Origin: Trematomus loennbergii
Taxonomy: Eukaryota > Chordata > Actinopteri > Perciformes > Nototheniidae
Reading direction: 5' to 3'
DNA length: 64,000 bases
NCBI GenBank assembly: GCA_012861695.1
Contig: JAAOOA010000026.1
Coordinates: 14,131,432-14,195,431 of the forward strand
The stretch's first letter is position 1. Each line of letters begins with the position of its first letter. Position numbers and translations under genes: made by a program. The notes under the pieces were generated by a model that made no database searches, was not told where the DNA came from, and worked only from the letters and a program-made list of their open reading frames with translations. Shown in pieces: positions 37,501 through 45,132 of the stretch.

Positions 37501-40500
37501 AACTAAAAACTGTTAAAGAGGGTGCACGTTTCCAAGGCTCCCACAAAAAATTTTTTACTACTAAAAGTCTTTGTTAGAAATCTTAAATCAACACTGCCTT
37601 TGTCAGTGTAATACAATACTTTGACAAAAGACAGCTGTGTACTGCTGAACCTTTTCACCTTGGGCATTCTTGGAGGTCTACCTAAGCTTTATACGTGTCA
37701 CAACTCGTTTTGTTTTTCAGAAGGCAGCTAGTGGTCCTTAACGTTGCTGTTCTGTCTGTGTGTGCCTCTGCATGTGAATGTGTTGACAGGTCGAGCAAAG
37801 TTTTACAGCATCTGCAGCGCTGGTTTCTGCTCTGCAAGCGAAGATTGCTGCTCTCACCTTGGAGAAACAGCAACTTGCAAACAAACTCAAGGTATGCATC
37901 CCATTCATGAACACATGCGAGTTAACCGTAAACCGATGAATGAACATACTCAAGTTTATAAGCTGAGCAACTGCTGCAGTCTTTATGTAAGAAGCTAAAA
38001 ACCTCAATTATAGCAAAAAATCACGCATTATTTTGAAAGTTCTGTTTTTATTCAGATTTTTTCAATAAAATATTAAAGTCTCCCAGTCCGTGACTTTTCC
38101 TGAAAGTGTGTTATGTAGCACCCTATGTTGTTAAAAATTGTCAATATGAAGTCAGATTGAAGAAATCGCCAAAAGAATTGCCATTTATACCTATTTCCAC
38201 CCAGCGGGTCATATTGACCCCACCCCTTTTCATATAAACATGACATGTTGCTATCGCAACGCCTTTTGTCTACTGCAGTTCCTTATAGATTGAGAGAGAG
38301 AGAGAGAGATAGATGGATAGATATATTGATAGATAGTTATAGATAGAGAGAGAGATAGAGACAGTCTGTAGTGAAGGAGTGCGCTCCCGCTCACGGTAGA
38401 CTGCTCGCGCTGCGCTCCGCAGCAAACAGCTGTGGGGCGAGTTGAAAGTACGTTATGCTGGCCGGGGTGTCTAAATAATGCTTCCGGGCCAGCGGGCCAT
38501 TTATAATGTCGAGCCCTGTCATATGAAAGGCTGAGAGTCCACAGATTCTATTGGTATACGTTTCATCCCTGTGGGATCAAAACTCACTGTTCAATAAAAG
38601 AACATTTTACCTTGAAAATCAATGCATTCTAATAGCGGGTCAATTTGACCCAGGTGGCGGTTTTAGGTATACAAAAACCTCTGGCGGTTCTAGTGTTAAA
38701 GTAAGTGTGATTTCAGTATAGATTTACTCTAAACTTTCTTGATTAATTACCAATTTATTATCGCAGACGCTAATAACATATTGCTGCTTTTCTTGGTCCC
38801 CTCTGTAATGACAATTTGAAAAGTAATCCGGCAAATTGTACTCACACAAGTTGTGTGCTTTGTTAGTGAGTTTCAACGTTTTTCAATTCCTCACCTCACA
38901 GAAATATCCGTCCCTCCAAGGAAGCGAGGACACCAGTCGTCCAAACAGCATGACCTCCAACTCCTCCTTCCACTCCACCCAGGATGAGTTTGAGTCACCG
39001 CCACATGTGGAAAGGGAAGAAGAGGAGAATGGAGGAGGGAGCAAAGAGGAGATCCAGCTGTTGAGGCAGGCGCTAGAAAGCATTCAAGTAAAACTGCTAG
39101 AAACTAGGAAGGAAAACCGCTTGCTTCATACCCAGCTGAAACCTGAGCGAGAAGGAGAGGAGGATGAAACCCGCAGGGAGAAAGGAAGAGAGGAAGAGTT
39201 GATGGAGAGTCTGGCGGAGCTTCAGGCGAAGCTGACAGACACTCAGGAGAGATACCACCAGGCTGTGGAGGAGGTGGAGGAGCTGAGGGAGCACATGGGA
39301 AGGGAGGGAGGTGAGACGACAGATCAACAGGAGGTCCAGAGACGCACATCGTCCACACTAGAACAGGAAGTAAAGCAGCTGAGGGACCTGCTCGTCCAAT
39401 CAGGGTCTGAGCTGGAATTGGCAGCTCAACGAAGCAGACAGCTGGAGGAGGCGCTGAGGAGTGTGAAGGAGGGGGGGGAGAGGACTGTACGGATTGAGGA
39501 GCTGCACAAGGAGGCACAAGAGGAGATAAGGATCCTTCAGGTGAATATGGGCCTCTTTTCCCCTCTAAACATTAGTATGACTGAAAGGGGAATCCCAGCA
39601 GTTTCACACATCAAAGTCAGGTTACAGGTCTCGGGATGTTCCACTGCAAAGAAGTAGCATCCAGTATGTTGTGGCTGCTCAAATCTGTTGAGTTGGCACT
39701 TAGCTGCTTGTAGCTGAAAATGACCAATTTTAAAATGAATCAAATCTGGAGGTGATCAAGAGCTGGCTGAGGCTACATAAGCCCTAGCATTACACAGCTG
39801 ACTCTCTGATTCAACTCTCAGTGGTTGAGTTGCAATCTGGGTAATGTAGGCGCCAGGTTTTTGCAGGAAGAATATGTGCAAAATGACATCATTTGTGTTT
39901 CTGCTGCATTGAAAACTAAACTAAATGTGTGAAACGGCTTCAACTTTGACTTCTATCCACTTATGTTACGTCCGTTACTTCTTGGATAAATTGACAGCTT
40001 TTCCTCTTGCATTGACCCTGTCTCCTTTGTGGCTGTAGGAGGCTCTGAGGGGCACAGTGCCAGTTGAAGCTGCAGCTAAAGACTTTGAAGAGATGAAGGC
40101 TGAGCTGAGCGAGGTGAATGCCGGGTTGCAGCGCCGCCTGCTGGAGCTCTCACACTCCTACAGCGACACCAAGAGCCAGCTGAGTGCTGCTCAGAAACAG
40201 CTGGCCGAGGGCAGCGCCCCCTCATCCCCCTCCTCAGAACAGCAGCAGGTCACGGTGCTGATCAGCAAGGTGGAGGAGCTACAGACGTTGCTAGCTGAGA
40301 CGGAGAAGAAGCACTTATCTGCTGGAGAAGAGATTTCTCTGCTGAGGCAGGAGGCCGAGGCTCAGGCTCAGAGCTCTGTGGACCTCGCTGACCACACACA
40401 GGTGATGTCATCTCTGGGAAACGCTATCAAAGAGTTGGAAAGCCAGTCAGAGGCCCTGAAGGAGCAGCTGCAACAGAAAATCCTGCAGGTGGAGGATCTT

Positions 40501-43416
40501 CAGAAAAGGTGAGGAAAAGTATGATGTCACAAGTAAGTGACAGATGTGTCTTATCCTGCTGTTAGTAGTGACTTCAGCTGGATGCTGAGGTAGAGTTGGG
40601 GCTCATGAAATGGTATTAACGCAATTACAAAAGCAGTGCAGGAATGTAGAATATGTACATTTACCTAGATGCTTTTCTAAAAAAATGTTTTAGACTTTTA
40701 CTAGAGTATTTACATTTTATGTTTCTCATATTGAAGTGATAAGCTGATAACGTTGAGCCTGCAAGAAGTCTAACGGTCACTGACCAAACTAATTAGACAG
40801 CTTTAAAGTGTTCTTCTAGTGGAAGTTCTCACAACATGGTTCTTGTGCGTCTTTCAATAAAAAGGCTGTCGGCAGCCAAAGATGGCACCCAAGAGGATTC
40901 AGCCTCCCGCATGGAGCAGGAGAGCAGGCGAGAGCAGCTGGAGGGCGAGGTGAAGCACCTGACGCAGCTCCTCCAGGGGGCCCTCAGGAAGCAGGACGAG
41001 ATGGCTCTGGAGGCGGTTGATGCATGGCAGATGGTGAGAAGAAAGAGATCAGATACAAAACAACTTTTGATGTTGACTGTTTATTGTCTTCATACGTATG
41101 TATGTCTTAAGACTGACCTACGTATGTATGTCTTAAGACTGACCTAACTCGATGTATCCATCAGGCCCGGGACAACCGAGCAGAGCTGGAGGCCCTGCAG
41201 GAGCTGCTGATGTCCAGGGAGAAGGAGAACCAGGTGCTGACCAGCAGGCTGGCTGAGGCCCAGGATGCAGTGTGTCAGCTCAAACAGCTGGTGGAGAACC
41301 ACGTGGCCTCGGAGAGAGAGAAGAACAAGAGGGTGAGGAATAATCCTGTAGACAATGTGGGAATACGCCATCTCCTCGAGCAGTACTCTGGCCGTTTCTC
41401 AATGTCGAGTATACCTGCTGCAGAGCCACTATTTCAAGTATACTACGCCATTGAGTGGCGCCGAATGCTGGGCATTTAACATGCATTTAAACAGTCCTTC
41501 GGCGCCACTCGATGGCGTAGTATACTTGAAATAGGGCTCTGCAGCTGGTTTACTTGACATTGAGAAACGGCCTCTGTCTGACCAACACTTCTTTAGAAAT
41601 GTGATTCTGCAACTGGTCGTGTTTTATGGCATGAGTCCACTTTAGCTTGAGACTGTCTAATCAGGGCTTTGTTGTATTTTAAAACATTTTTATTTGTTTT
41701 AACAATATCTCTTTAAAAATATGTAATAGCCAGCAATTTTCTATAAAATAATGTCTCATTATTTCTCAAGACTCGTACAAAAATATTCCCTCTCTGGCCT
41801 CAGCTTATGTAGCTCACATAATAATAATAATGTGCAGCGAGGCGGCCATTATGGGTAAAGAACACCCGACAGGCAGATCTGCATGAAGGGTGTTCTTTTA
41901 CCTATAATGACCGCCTCGCTGCACATTATCCCGCTTATCACATGGCCACATTCTCAACAAAGTAACGATATGACTCCCAATATTAATGGAAATGCTTTTA
42001 TAGATTTAGAAAATGTTTTTATTGATTTAAAAAATAGTAGGCTATTATCTATTTTAAATGACATGCATCCGCTAAGAAAAATAGTCCGTTGTTACTGTTT
42101 GAACTACGTAGCAACGGCAGGAAGTGCTTCGATAGCGTTTTTGCGGACCTTTTTGATTACAGATTTGAAGACATCGTTGCTTGCTTTAGAAGTAGCACAA
42201 TTCATTATGTCAAACCTTGGAAAGTATCTAGATATCCCTGACCTAATGCCAAAGTAACTGGCAACTGAATATGTTTTGATGTCTATGTCTGGACGGTTGT
42301 GTAAAAAGGAGGGTTTCTGCCCCGTTACTTCTCCGCTGTTTTCTTGTCCCAGTTTGAAAAGGGACTGCATGCAGTTTGAAAAGCAAACTGCATGCAGTTT
42401 GCTTTTCGGACTTCTTTGTGCAGATGTGAGCGTCCTTAACAACGGTCAATAAGTCCTTGACAGCGGTCTGTCTGTTCTGGATTAACAACGTGTCACGTGT
42501 TCTGAATTGACCAATCAGAATCGAGTATTCAACTAAGCCATGTAATAAGGAGGCATAAGTAATTAATTGAGACTGTTTTATAAAGATTCCAGAAAAACTA
42601 ACCTGTCATTTTTCCCCCTCTCAGATAGATGACCTGTCCCGGGAGGTGGGGAAGCTGAAGGACGCCCTGAACAGCCTATCACAGCTCTCCTACAGCGCTG
42701 GCTCTCCAGCCAAGAGGCAGCAGCAACAGCAGCAGATCAACCTGCAGCTGGAGACCATGCAGCAGCAAATCAAACAGCTACAGTACCAGCTGACTGTAAG
42801 ATATGATCTACACTTTTTCTTAGTTTCGAACCTCCTATTCTATTAACAATACTTAAATGTGAAAGTGAAAACATGTGTATTTACCTCATTTTATCTTTGT
42901 AGGAGTCAAAGAAGCAGCACCAGGAGATAGTGTCCGTCTACAGGATGCACCTCCTCTATGCTGTCCAGGTAAATCCATCTATTAGTTTGCTTAAAGCTAC
43001 GTTTTCATCTCAATGTGCTAAACATTTTTTATATATAAATAATACTAAATATAATACTCAGGATACAACATTGTCCCACCCACTTGAACCTGTGATCTTC
43101 TAGTGAGCTTGCTTGACCAATGAGCATCAAGCAAACCACTACTGGAATCTAATGTCACAAATAGTAGGCTTAAAAATAAATATTATTAGTACATTTGTAT
43201 GGATGAACATGCAAAACAACTTTGCAGTATTCAACAGTCGGTAATAGCCTTAGATATCATTTTGTAATTGGGTAACTGTAATCTAATCTATTTTGGTTTG
43301 TTAACTGAACCGCTGCTGTGTGTCTTCAGGGTCAGATGGACGAGGATGTCCAGAAAGCCTTGAAACAGATCCTGATGATGTGCAAGATGCCAAGCCCAGC
43401 CAAGGAGACCTGCTAA
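12533..43416 (+). CDS. rai14: rai14 / ankycorbin, ankyrin repeats plus coiled coil, 20 coding exons
   Basis: Ankycorbin is a cortical actin-associated scaffold; its N-terminal amphipathic helix plus ankyrin module is known to bind membranes. Exons: 12533-12568, 26634-26764, 28204-28292, 28515-28579, 29839-29896, 30373-30443, 34030-34136, 34225-34410, 35248-35273, 35635-35720, 36109-36198, 37079-37195, 37790-37891, 38902-39540, 40039-40508, 40865-41033, 41165-41332, 42625-42795, 42903-42968, 43330-43416. Total 2934 bp, about 977 codons; human has 980. [20 protein letters not shown] and the C-terminal [20 protein letters not shown] are near-identical to mammalian RAI14. Ankyrin repeats span residues about 20-245, a KKRK/proline-rich linker about 250-315, and a coiled coil about 315-960. 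Two one-base frame conflicts (exon 9/10 junction; A-run in exon 11) interrupt the raw frame but cancel. All other junctions are in phase. Confidence 0.95.
12569..26633 (+). other. rai14 intron 2, 14 kb, no nested gene recognised
   Basis: Separates the 12-codon start exon from the first ankyrin exon. Holds a GA tract (13474-13501), a TG microsatellite (20161-20210) and otherwise unique-looking AT-rich DNA. Open frames here are short and lack family features. Long early introns often carry enhancers; none can be proven from one sequence. Confidence 0.6.
20161..20210 (+). repeat. (TG)n microsatellite
   Basis: About 50 bp of TG repeats with one GG interruption, in rai14 intron 2. Confidence 0.9.
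26634..26764 (+). CDS. rai14: rai14 exon 3 (residues 13-56)
   Basis: Encodes [20 protein letters not shown] then [20 protein letters not shown] and GKSA (split). First ankyrin unit. Acceptor TCCTCAG, donor GTAAGC. Confidence 0.95.
28010..28062 (+). repeat. LINE-like 3' tail
   Basis: GTTGTACTTTGTATGATGAC then AATAAAGATATCTTCTATTC, typical of teleost retroelement 3' ends. Confidence 0.5.
28173..28203 (+). promoter_or_regulatory. (TG)13 tract forming the exon 4 splice acceptor
   Basis: Thirteen TG dinucleotides (28173-28198) followed by TACAG occupy the place of the polypyrimidine tract immediately before exon 4 of rai14. Confidence 0.7.
28204..28292 (+). CDS. rai14: rai14 exon 4 (residues 56-86)
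   Basis: Encodes [20 protein letters not shown] then [10 protein letters not shown] (split Gly), a canonical ankyrin repeat. 89 bp, so skipping it would shift the frame. Donor GTATGT. Confidence 0.95.
28515..28579 (+). CDS. rai14: rai14 exon 5 (residues 86-107)
   Basis: Encodes [20 protein letters not shown] then Q, ankyrin repeat. Acceptor TTCAG, donor GTAAGG. Confidence 0.95.
28580..29838 (+). other. rai14 intron 5 containing a GGCC-ended MITE
   Basis: Intron of 1.26 kb. Positions 29355-29727 are a terminal-inverted-repeat element described separately. A short (CA)n lies near 29028. The rest is unremarkable. Confidence 0.55.
29355..29727. mobile_element. Nonautonomous DNA transposon, GGC(T/C)GTTTCTCAATCGCGAG ends
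   Basis: Left end GGCTGTTTCTCAATCGCGAG and right end, reverse-complemented, GGCCGTTTCTCAATCGCGAG differ at one base over 20. It shares CCGAAGGACTGTT and the terminal sequence with the element at 41390-41572. No intact coding frame. Confidence 0.75.
29839..29896 (+). CDS. rai14: rai14 exon 6 (residues 108-127)
   Basis: Encodes [19 protein letters not shown] plus a split Ala. Human has SKCPAESVDSSGKTALHYA. Acceptor CCTCCAG, donor GTAAGT. Confidence 0.95.
30373..30443 (+). CDS. rai14: rai14 exon 7 (residues 127-150)
   Basis: Encodes [20 protein letters not shown] then KDA. Ankyrin repeat. Donor GTATGT directly after GCA. Confidence 0.94.
30444..34029 (+). other. rai14 intron 7, 3.6 kb
   Basis: AT-rich intron without recognisable exon, transposon terminus or RNA gene. 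Confidence 0.5.
34030..34136 (+). CDS. rai14: rai14 exon 8 (residues 151-186)
   Basis: Encodes [20 protein letters not shown] then [15 protein letters not shown] and a split Arg. Ankyrin repeat. Acceptor CTAAAG, donor GTACAA. Confidence 0.94.
34225..34410 (+). CDS. rai14: rai14 exon 9 (residues 186-248), end of ankyrin domain
   Basis: Encodes [20 protein letters not shown], a further ankyrin repeat, and [16 protein letters not shown]. Ends CAT CAG GGC CTT AG before GTAAAT, leaving two bases, whereas exon 10 needs a one-base overhang. With one G fewer in the GGG run the junction would read in phase. Confidence 0.88.
34431..34518 (+). repeat. (CA)n microsatellite just after the exon 9 donor
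   Basis: About 88 bp of near-continuous CA starting 20 bp into intron 9. Confidence 0.9.
34519..35247 (+). other. Remainder of rai14 intron 9
   Basis: AT-rich. No additional exon that would fix the exon 9/10 phase conflict was found with convincing splice sites. Confidence 0.45.
35248..35273 (+). CDS. rai14: rai14 exon 10, 26-bp microexon
   Basis: Acceptor TTTGACAG, donor GTAACA. In the frame that joins exon 11 it reads (G)AT ACA AAG then SPRSPQ, matching human DLKTPTKPKQ. In the raw frame carried from exon 9 it reads into a TAG. Confidence 0.75.
35635..35720 (+). CDS. rai14: rai14 exon 11, basic/proline-rich linker, one-base deletion
   Basis: Reads [17 protein letters not shown], matching human HDQVSKISSERSGTPKK. 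It then loses frame at a run of six A; seven would give [12 protein letters not shown], matching human [12 protein letters not shown]. Acceptor CTCAG, donor GTAACG. KKRK plus the proline run is the presumed nuclear-localisation/linker region. Confidence 0.85.
36109..36198 (+). CDS. rai14: rai14 exon 12 (residues 286-315)
   Basis: Encodes [20 protein letters not shown] then [10 protein letters not shown]. Serine/proline-rich linker. Phase 0 at both ends, acceptor CCTCCAG, donor GTAATG. Confidence 0.85.
36199..37078 (+). repeat. rai14 intron 12 with a retroelement tail at 36381-36482
   Basis: CAAAAAGTCAAGTCAACTTT then AATGTCAATCTTTCAGTTTG resembles a reverse-oriented teleost retroelement 3' end. 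An (AT)n tract lies near 36499-36522. Confidence 0.4.
37079..37195 (+). CDS. rai14: rai14 exon 13 (residues 316-354), start of coiled coil
   Basis: Encodes [20 protein letters not shown] then [19 protein letters not shown]. Acceptor GTCAG at 37078 gives a clean frame. An alternative acceptor at 37064 would open with GAGGATGAGGTCAGG (EDEVR) but hits a TGA. Donor GTGATT. Confidence 0.8.
37790..37891 (+). CDS. rai14: rai14 exon 14 (residues 355-388)
   Basis: Encodes [20 protein letters not shown] then [14 protein letters not shown]. Aligns with human [20 protein letters not shown]. Acceptor TTGACAG, donor GTATGC. Confidence 0.92.
37892..38901 (+). other. rai14 intron 14, mostly transposon-derived
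   Basis: Contains the piggyBac-like repeat at about 38165-38699 with a GA/GATA tract at 38291-38362. Confidence 0.5.
38165..38699 (-). mobile_element. piggyBac-like nonautonomous element
   Basis: The right end, reverse-complemented, starts TTAACACTAGAACCGCCAG and includes GGGTCAAATTGACCCGC. The left part has the divergent inverted partner (GCCAAAAG, ATACCTATTTCCACCCAG, GGGTCATATTGACCCC). TTAA borders the right end; the left border is approximate. No transposase frame. Confidence 0.55.
38902..39540 (+). CDS. rai14: rai14 exon 15 (residues 389-601), coiled coil
   Basis: Largest exon: 213 codons, phase 0 at both ends. Starts [20 protein letters not shown] and includes [11 protein letters not shown], aligning with human SFDSYHSTQTDLG. 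The remainder is a Glu/Arg/Gln/Leu-rich coiled coil. An eight-G run near 39471 is in frame. Confidence 0.95.
40039..40508 (+). CDS. rai14: rai14 exon 16 (residues 602-758), coiled coil
   Basis: Begins [20 protein letters not shown] and ends VEDLQKR (split Arg). Heptad-rich. Acceptor CTGTAG, donor GTGAGG. Confidence 0.93.
40865..41033 (+). CDS. rai14: rai14 exon 17 (residues 758-814), coiled coil
   Basis: Encodes [20 protein letters not shown] through [10 protein letters not shown]. Acceptor AATAAAAAG has a weak pyrimidine tract. Donor GTGAGA. Confidence 0.9.
41093..41144 (+). repeat. Exact 26-bp tandem duplication in intron 17
   Basis: Two identical 26-bp copies (41093-41118 and 41119-41144), each with palindromic TCTTAAGA and a CTGAC branch-point-like motif, fill the last third of a 131-bp intron. 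Confidence 0.85.
41165..41332 (+). CDS. rai14: rai14 exon 18 (residues 815-870), coiled coil
   Basis: Encodes [20 protein letters not shown] through [10 protein letters not shown]. 56 codons, phase 0, donor GTGAGG. Confidence 0.94.
41390..41572. mobile_element. Foldback MITE, GGCCGTTTCTCAATGTC ends
   Basis: A near-perfect palindrome of 183 bp. Left arm GGCCGTTTCTCAATGTCGAG, right arm reverse-complemented GGCCGTTTCTCAATGTCAAG, and pairing continues inward through TATTTCAAGTATACTACGCC to GGCGCCGAA. TCT flanks both ends, a possible 3-bp target duplication. Confidence 0.8.
41820..42560. mobile_element. Unclassified DNA-transposon-like repeat with nested inverted repeats
   Basis: Left part is a foldback: AATGTGCAGCGAGGCGGCCA and GTAAAGAACACCC are mirrored by GGGTGTTCTTTTAC and TGACCGCCTCGCTGCACATT. 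The right part has a 30-bp palindrome and ends CCATGTAATAAGG, an inverted partner of CCGCTTATCACATGG near 41930. Outer borders are approximate and the superfamily is not assigned. Confidence 0.55.
42625..42795 (+). CDS. rai14: rai14 exon 19 (residues 871-927), coiled coil with Gln run
   Basis: Encodes [31 protein letters not shown], six Gln (CAG/CAA) and [20 protein letters not shown]. Human has [20 protein letters not shown]; the Gln run is longer here. Confidence 0.95.
42903..42968 (+). CDS. rai14: rai14 exon 20 (residues 928-949)
   Basis: Encodes [20 protein letters not shown] then VQ. Human has [20 protein letters not shown]. Acceptor TTTGTAG, donor GTAAAT. Confidence 0.96.
43330..43416 (+). 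CDS. rai14: rai14 exon 21, last coding exon (residues 950-977, stop)
   Basis: Encodes [20 protein letters not shown] then PSPAKETC and TAA at 43414-43416. Human has [20 protein letters not shown]. Confidence 0.96.
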   Translation, partial: GQMDEDVQKALKQILMMCKMPSPAKETC

Positions 43417-43418
43417 GA

Positions 43419-43434
43419 CCCCCCCCCCCCCCCC
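43419..43434 (+). repeat. Poly(C)16 tract right after the rai14 stop
   Basis: Sixteen consecutive C starting three bases after the TAA codon. Confidence 0.9.
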
Positions 43435-44920
43435 GGTCTGGTTTCCCACAAGCATGAACTGCTGCTGTCAGCACATTTCCTCCCGTCTGAATTCACACGG
43501 TGCTTAGGCCAACACATGGTGCCTCTGAATAAACCTGGAGTATTAGTTAATGAGGAGTAGGTTTACAGTCGTGTTCATTGCCTTTGCTAATGTCAGTCGG
43601 ACAGATAGAGACCTTATGATGGGAGACGTTTTTGGGAAAGCCCAGCCCAGCCCAGCCCAGCACAGATACTTTGCATCATGGTGGTTCCCGACACATTTAA
43701 AGTCTCAGTATGTGCAGTAACATTAAATCACATGCAGCCGTGTGTGTATTTTGACAGGAACATACATGTCATTTTCTGTTACAATGTGCGCTTAGAGAAA
43801 AATAAACAGTTGGCGCTGCTGTTGCTAGTATCTATTTTATGATACAACAGTGTTAGTATTTTACTTGTCTAAAGGTGTCATGGTTGTCAACATTTTCCTG
43901 ATACAAACTAAATTATTTGTGCCCTCTTAACAATGCATGTGACTTTGCTTAACACCAGCTCAGAAAAGAATTGATATTTGGTCGCACTTCTATGAAGAAA
44001 AGCATGATACTGTTTGTATGGCTCTCTTCCTATTAGCACAAAAAATATATAAAAAGTGTATTTTACTGCATTGTATTACCATGCCATATTTTCTAAGATA
44101 CTGTACTTTACTGAAGAGGTTTGATAGCTGTATTTTTGATGGCCTTGTTCTGAATTAGTTTATATTCCTGTTATTATTCATAGGAGAGTTTACTGAAGTT
44201 AAAAACGGCAACACCCAACAGTAAGAGATCCATATGTTTGTCTGTTTCACAAAGAGGATAGTTAGTTGGTAAAATGTTAAGTACTTACAATTTCTCTCGT
44301 CTTTTTTTAATCTTTCACGTTGGTCTTTTGTTTAGCAAATCCTTACTTGAAAAACATGCAAAATGAGTTGGATAAAAGAAAGTGTTCTGCTGTCACATGC
44401 CTGCAATCAGACAGTCTCCTCCTGAGGAGTACTGTCTATTAGTCATTCTAACAGTCACACATGCCAATTTCACCAGCTGTACTTCCTTCATTAATTTATT
44501 TACATGTATGTCAAGGTTCTGTCTTTGTATTTGTGATACTCCCATCTCATTCAGTGTTTCATTGTAGGTACAGATTTACACTGTACAGAATATATAACTG
44601 ATAACACCACACTCCTTTGCCTTAGTACTGTACTTAGAGCCATCTGCACTTAGGAATCATCTCTCTTGAGATTATTAAGAACAAACCCAACGATGTTTAC
44701 GGCTGACTGAAGCTTTCTCCCACTTGTGTTTTACATGATTTACAGCTGACTGAGGTTTGTTAGACCCTGAGGAGAGCTTTTGGCTTTGTCAAGGTTTTTA
44801 AAATATCATAAACCACCTTTCTCTAGGCCTTGACTGAAATGTGTTGTGAGAAGAAAGGGAAAAGAAAGAAATGACTCTTCTGTTAGTTGTTTCATCACTA
44901 ACAGTTTTGAAGAGATATGA

Positions 44921-44926
44921 AATAAA
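44921..44926 (+). terminator. Poly(A) signal AATAAA of rai14
   Basis: Canonical hexamer with a downstream GT-rich element. It is the last AATAAA in the block before the sequence changes to hAT-bearing intergenic DNA. Confidence 0.6.
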
Positions 44927-45132
44927 TGCTTGTTTGCCAACTGCTTTGTTGCCCACATAAACATTTTCAAGATACTGTTCTATCCTGTCTGTTTTTATTT
45001 GTTTGGCGTAAAAATTATGTGATTATTGAAGTAAGTAATACAGTAACATCTTATTTTGTGAAGCTTTGAGACAAAGATAGCCAATTTAATCTCATAAAAA
45101 CCAGGCAACAGTTACTTTTTTTGTGATTTGAC

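Larger units (their letters stand above)
41333..42624 (+). other. rai14 intron 18, largely transposon sequence
   Basis: Holds a foldback MITE (41390-41572) and a second inverted-repeat element (about 41820-42560). Little unique sequence remains. Confidence 0.6.
43417..44946 (+). other. rai14 3' UTR
   Basis: Starts GA, then sixteen C, two bases after the stop. Contains (CCCAG)4 at 43641 and AATAAA at 43528, 43801 and 44921. The last is followed by GT-rich TGCTTGTTTGCCAACTGCTT, so polyadenylation near 44945 is most likely, giving about 1.5 kb of UTR. Confidence 0.65.

Noticed and set aside
38836..38901. Possible alternative start (ATG at 38836) for rai14 exon 15
   Set aside because: The first 22 codons are intronic; the acceptor CCTCACAG at 38901 and protein homology place the exon start at 38902.
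39097..39517. Minus-strand proline/serine-rich frames
   Set aside because: Antisense shadows of the GC-rich rai14 exon 15.
41883..42488. Plus frame starting [20 protein letters not shown] and minus-strand frames over the same DNA
   Set aside because: They lie inside the transposon-like repeat of intron 18; no transposase or other domain recognised.
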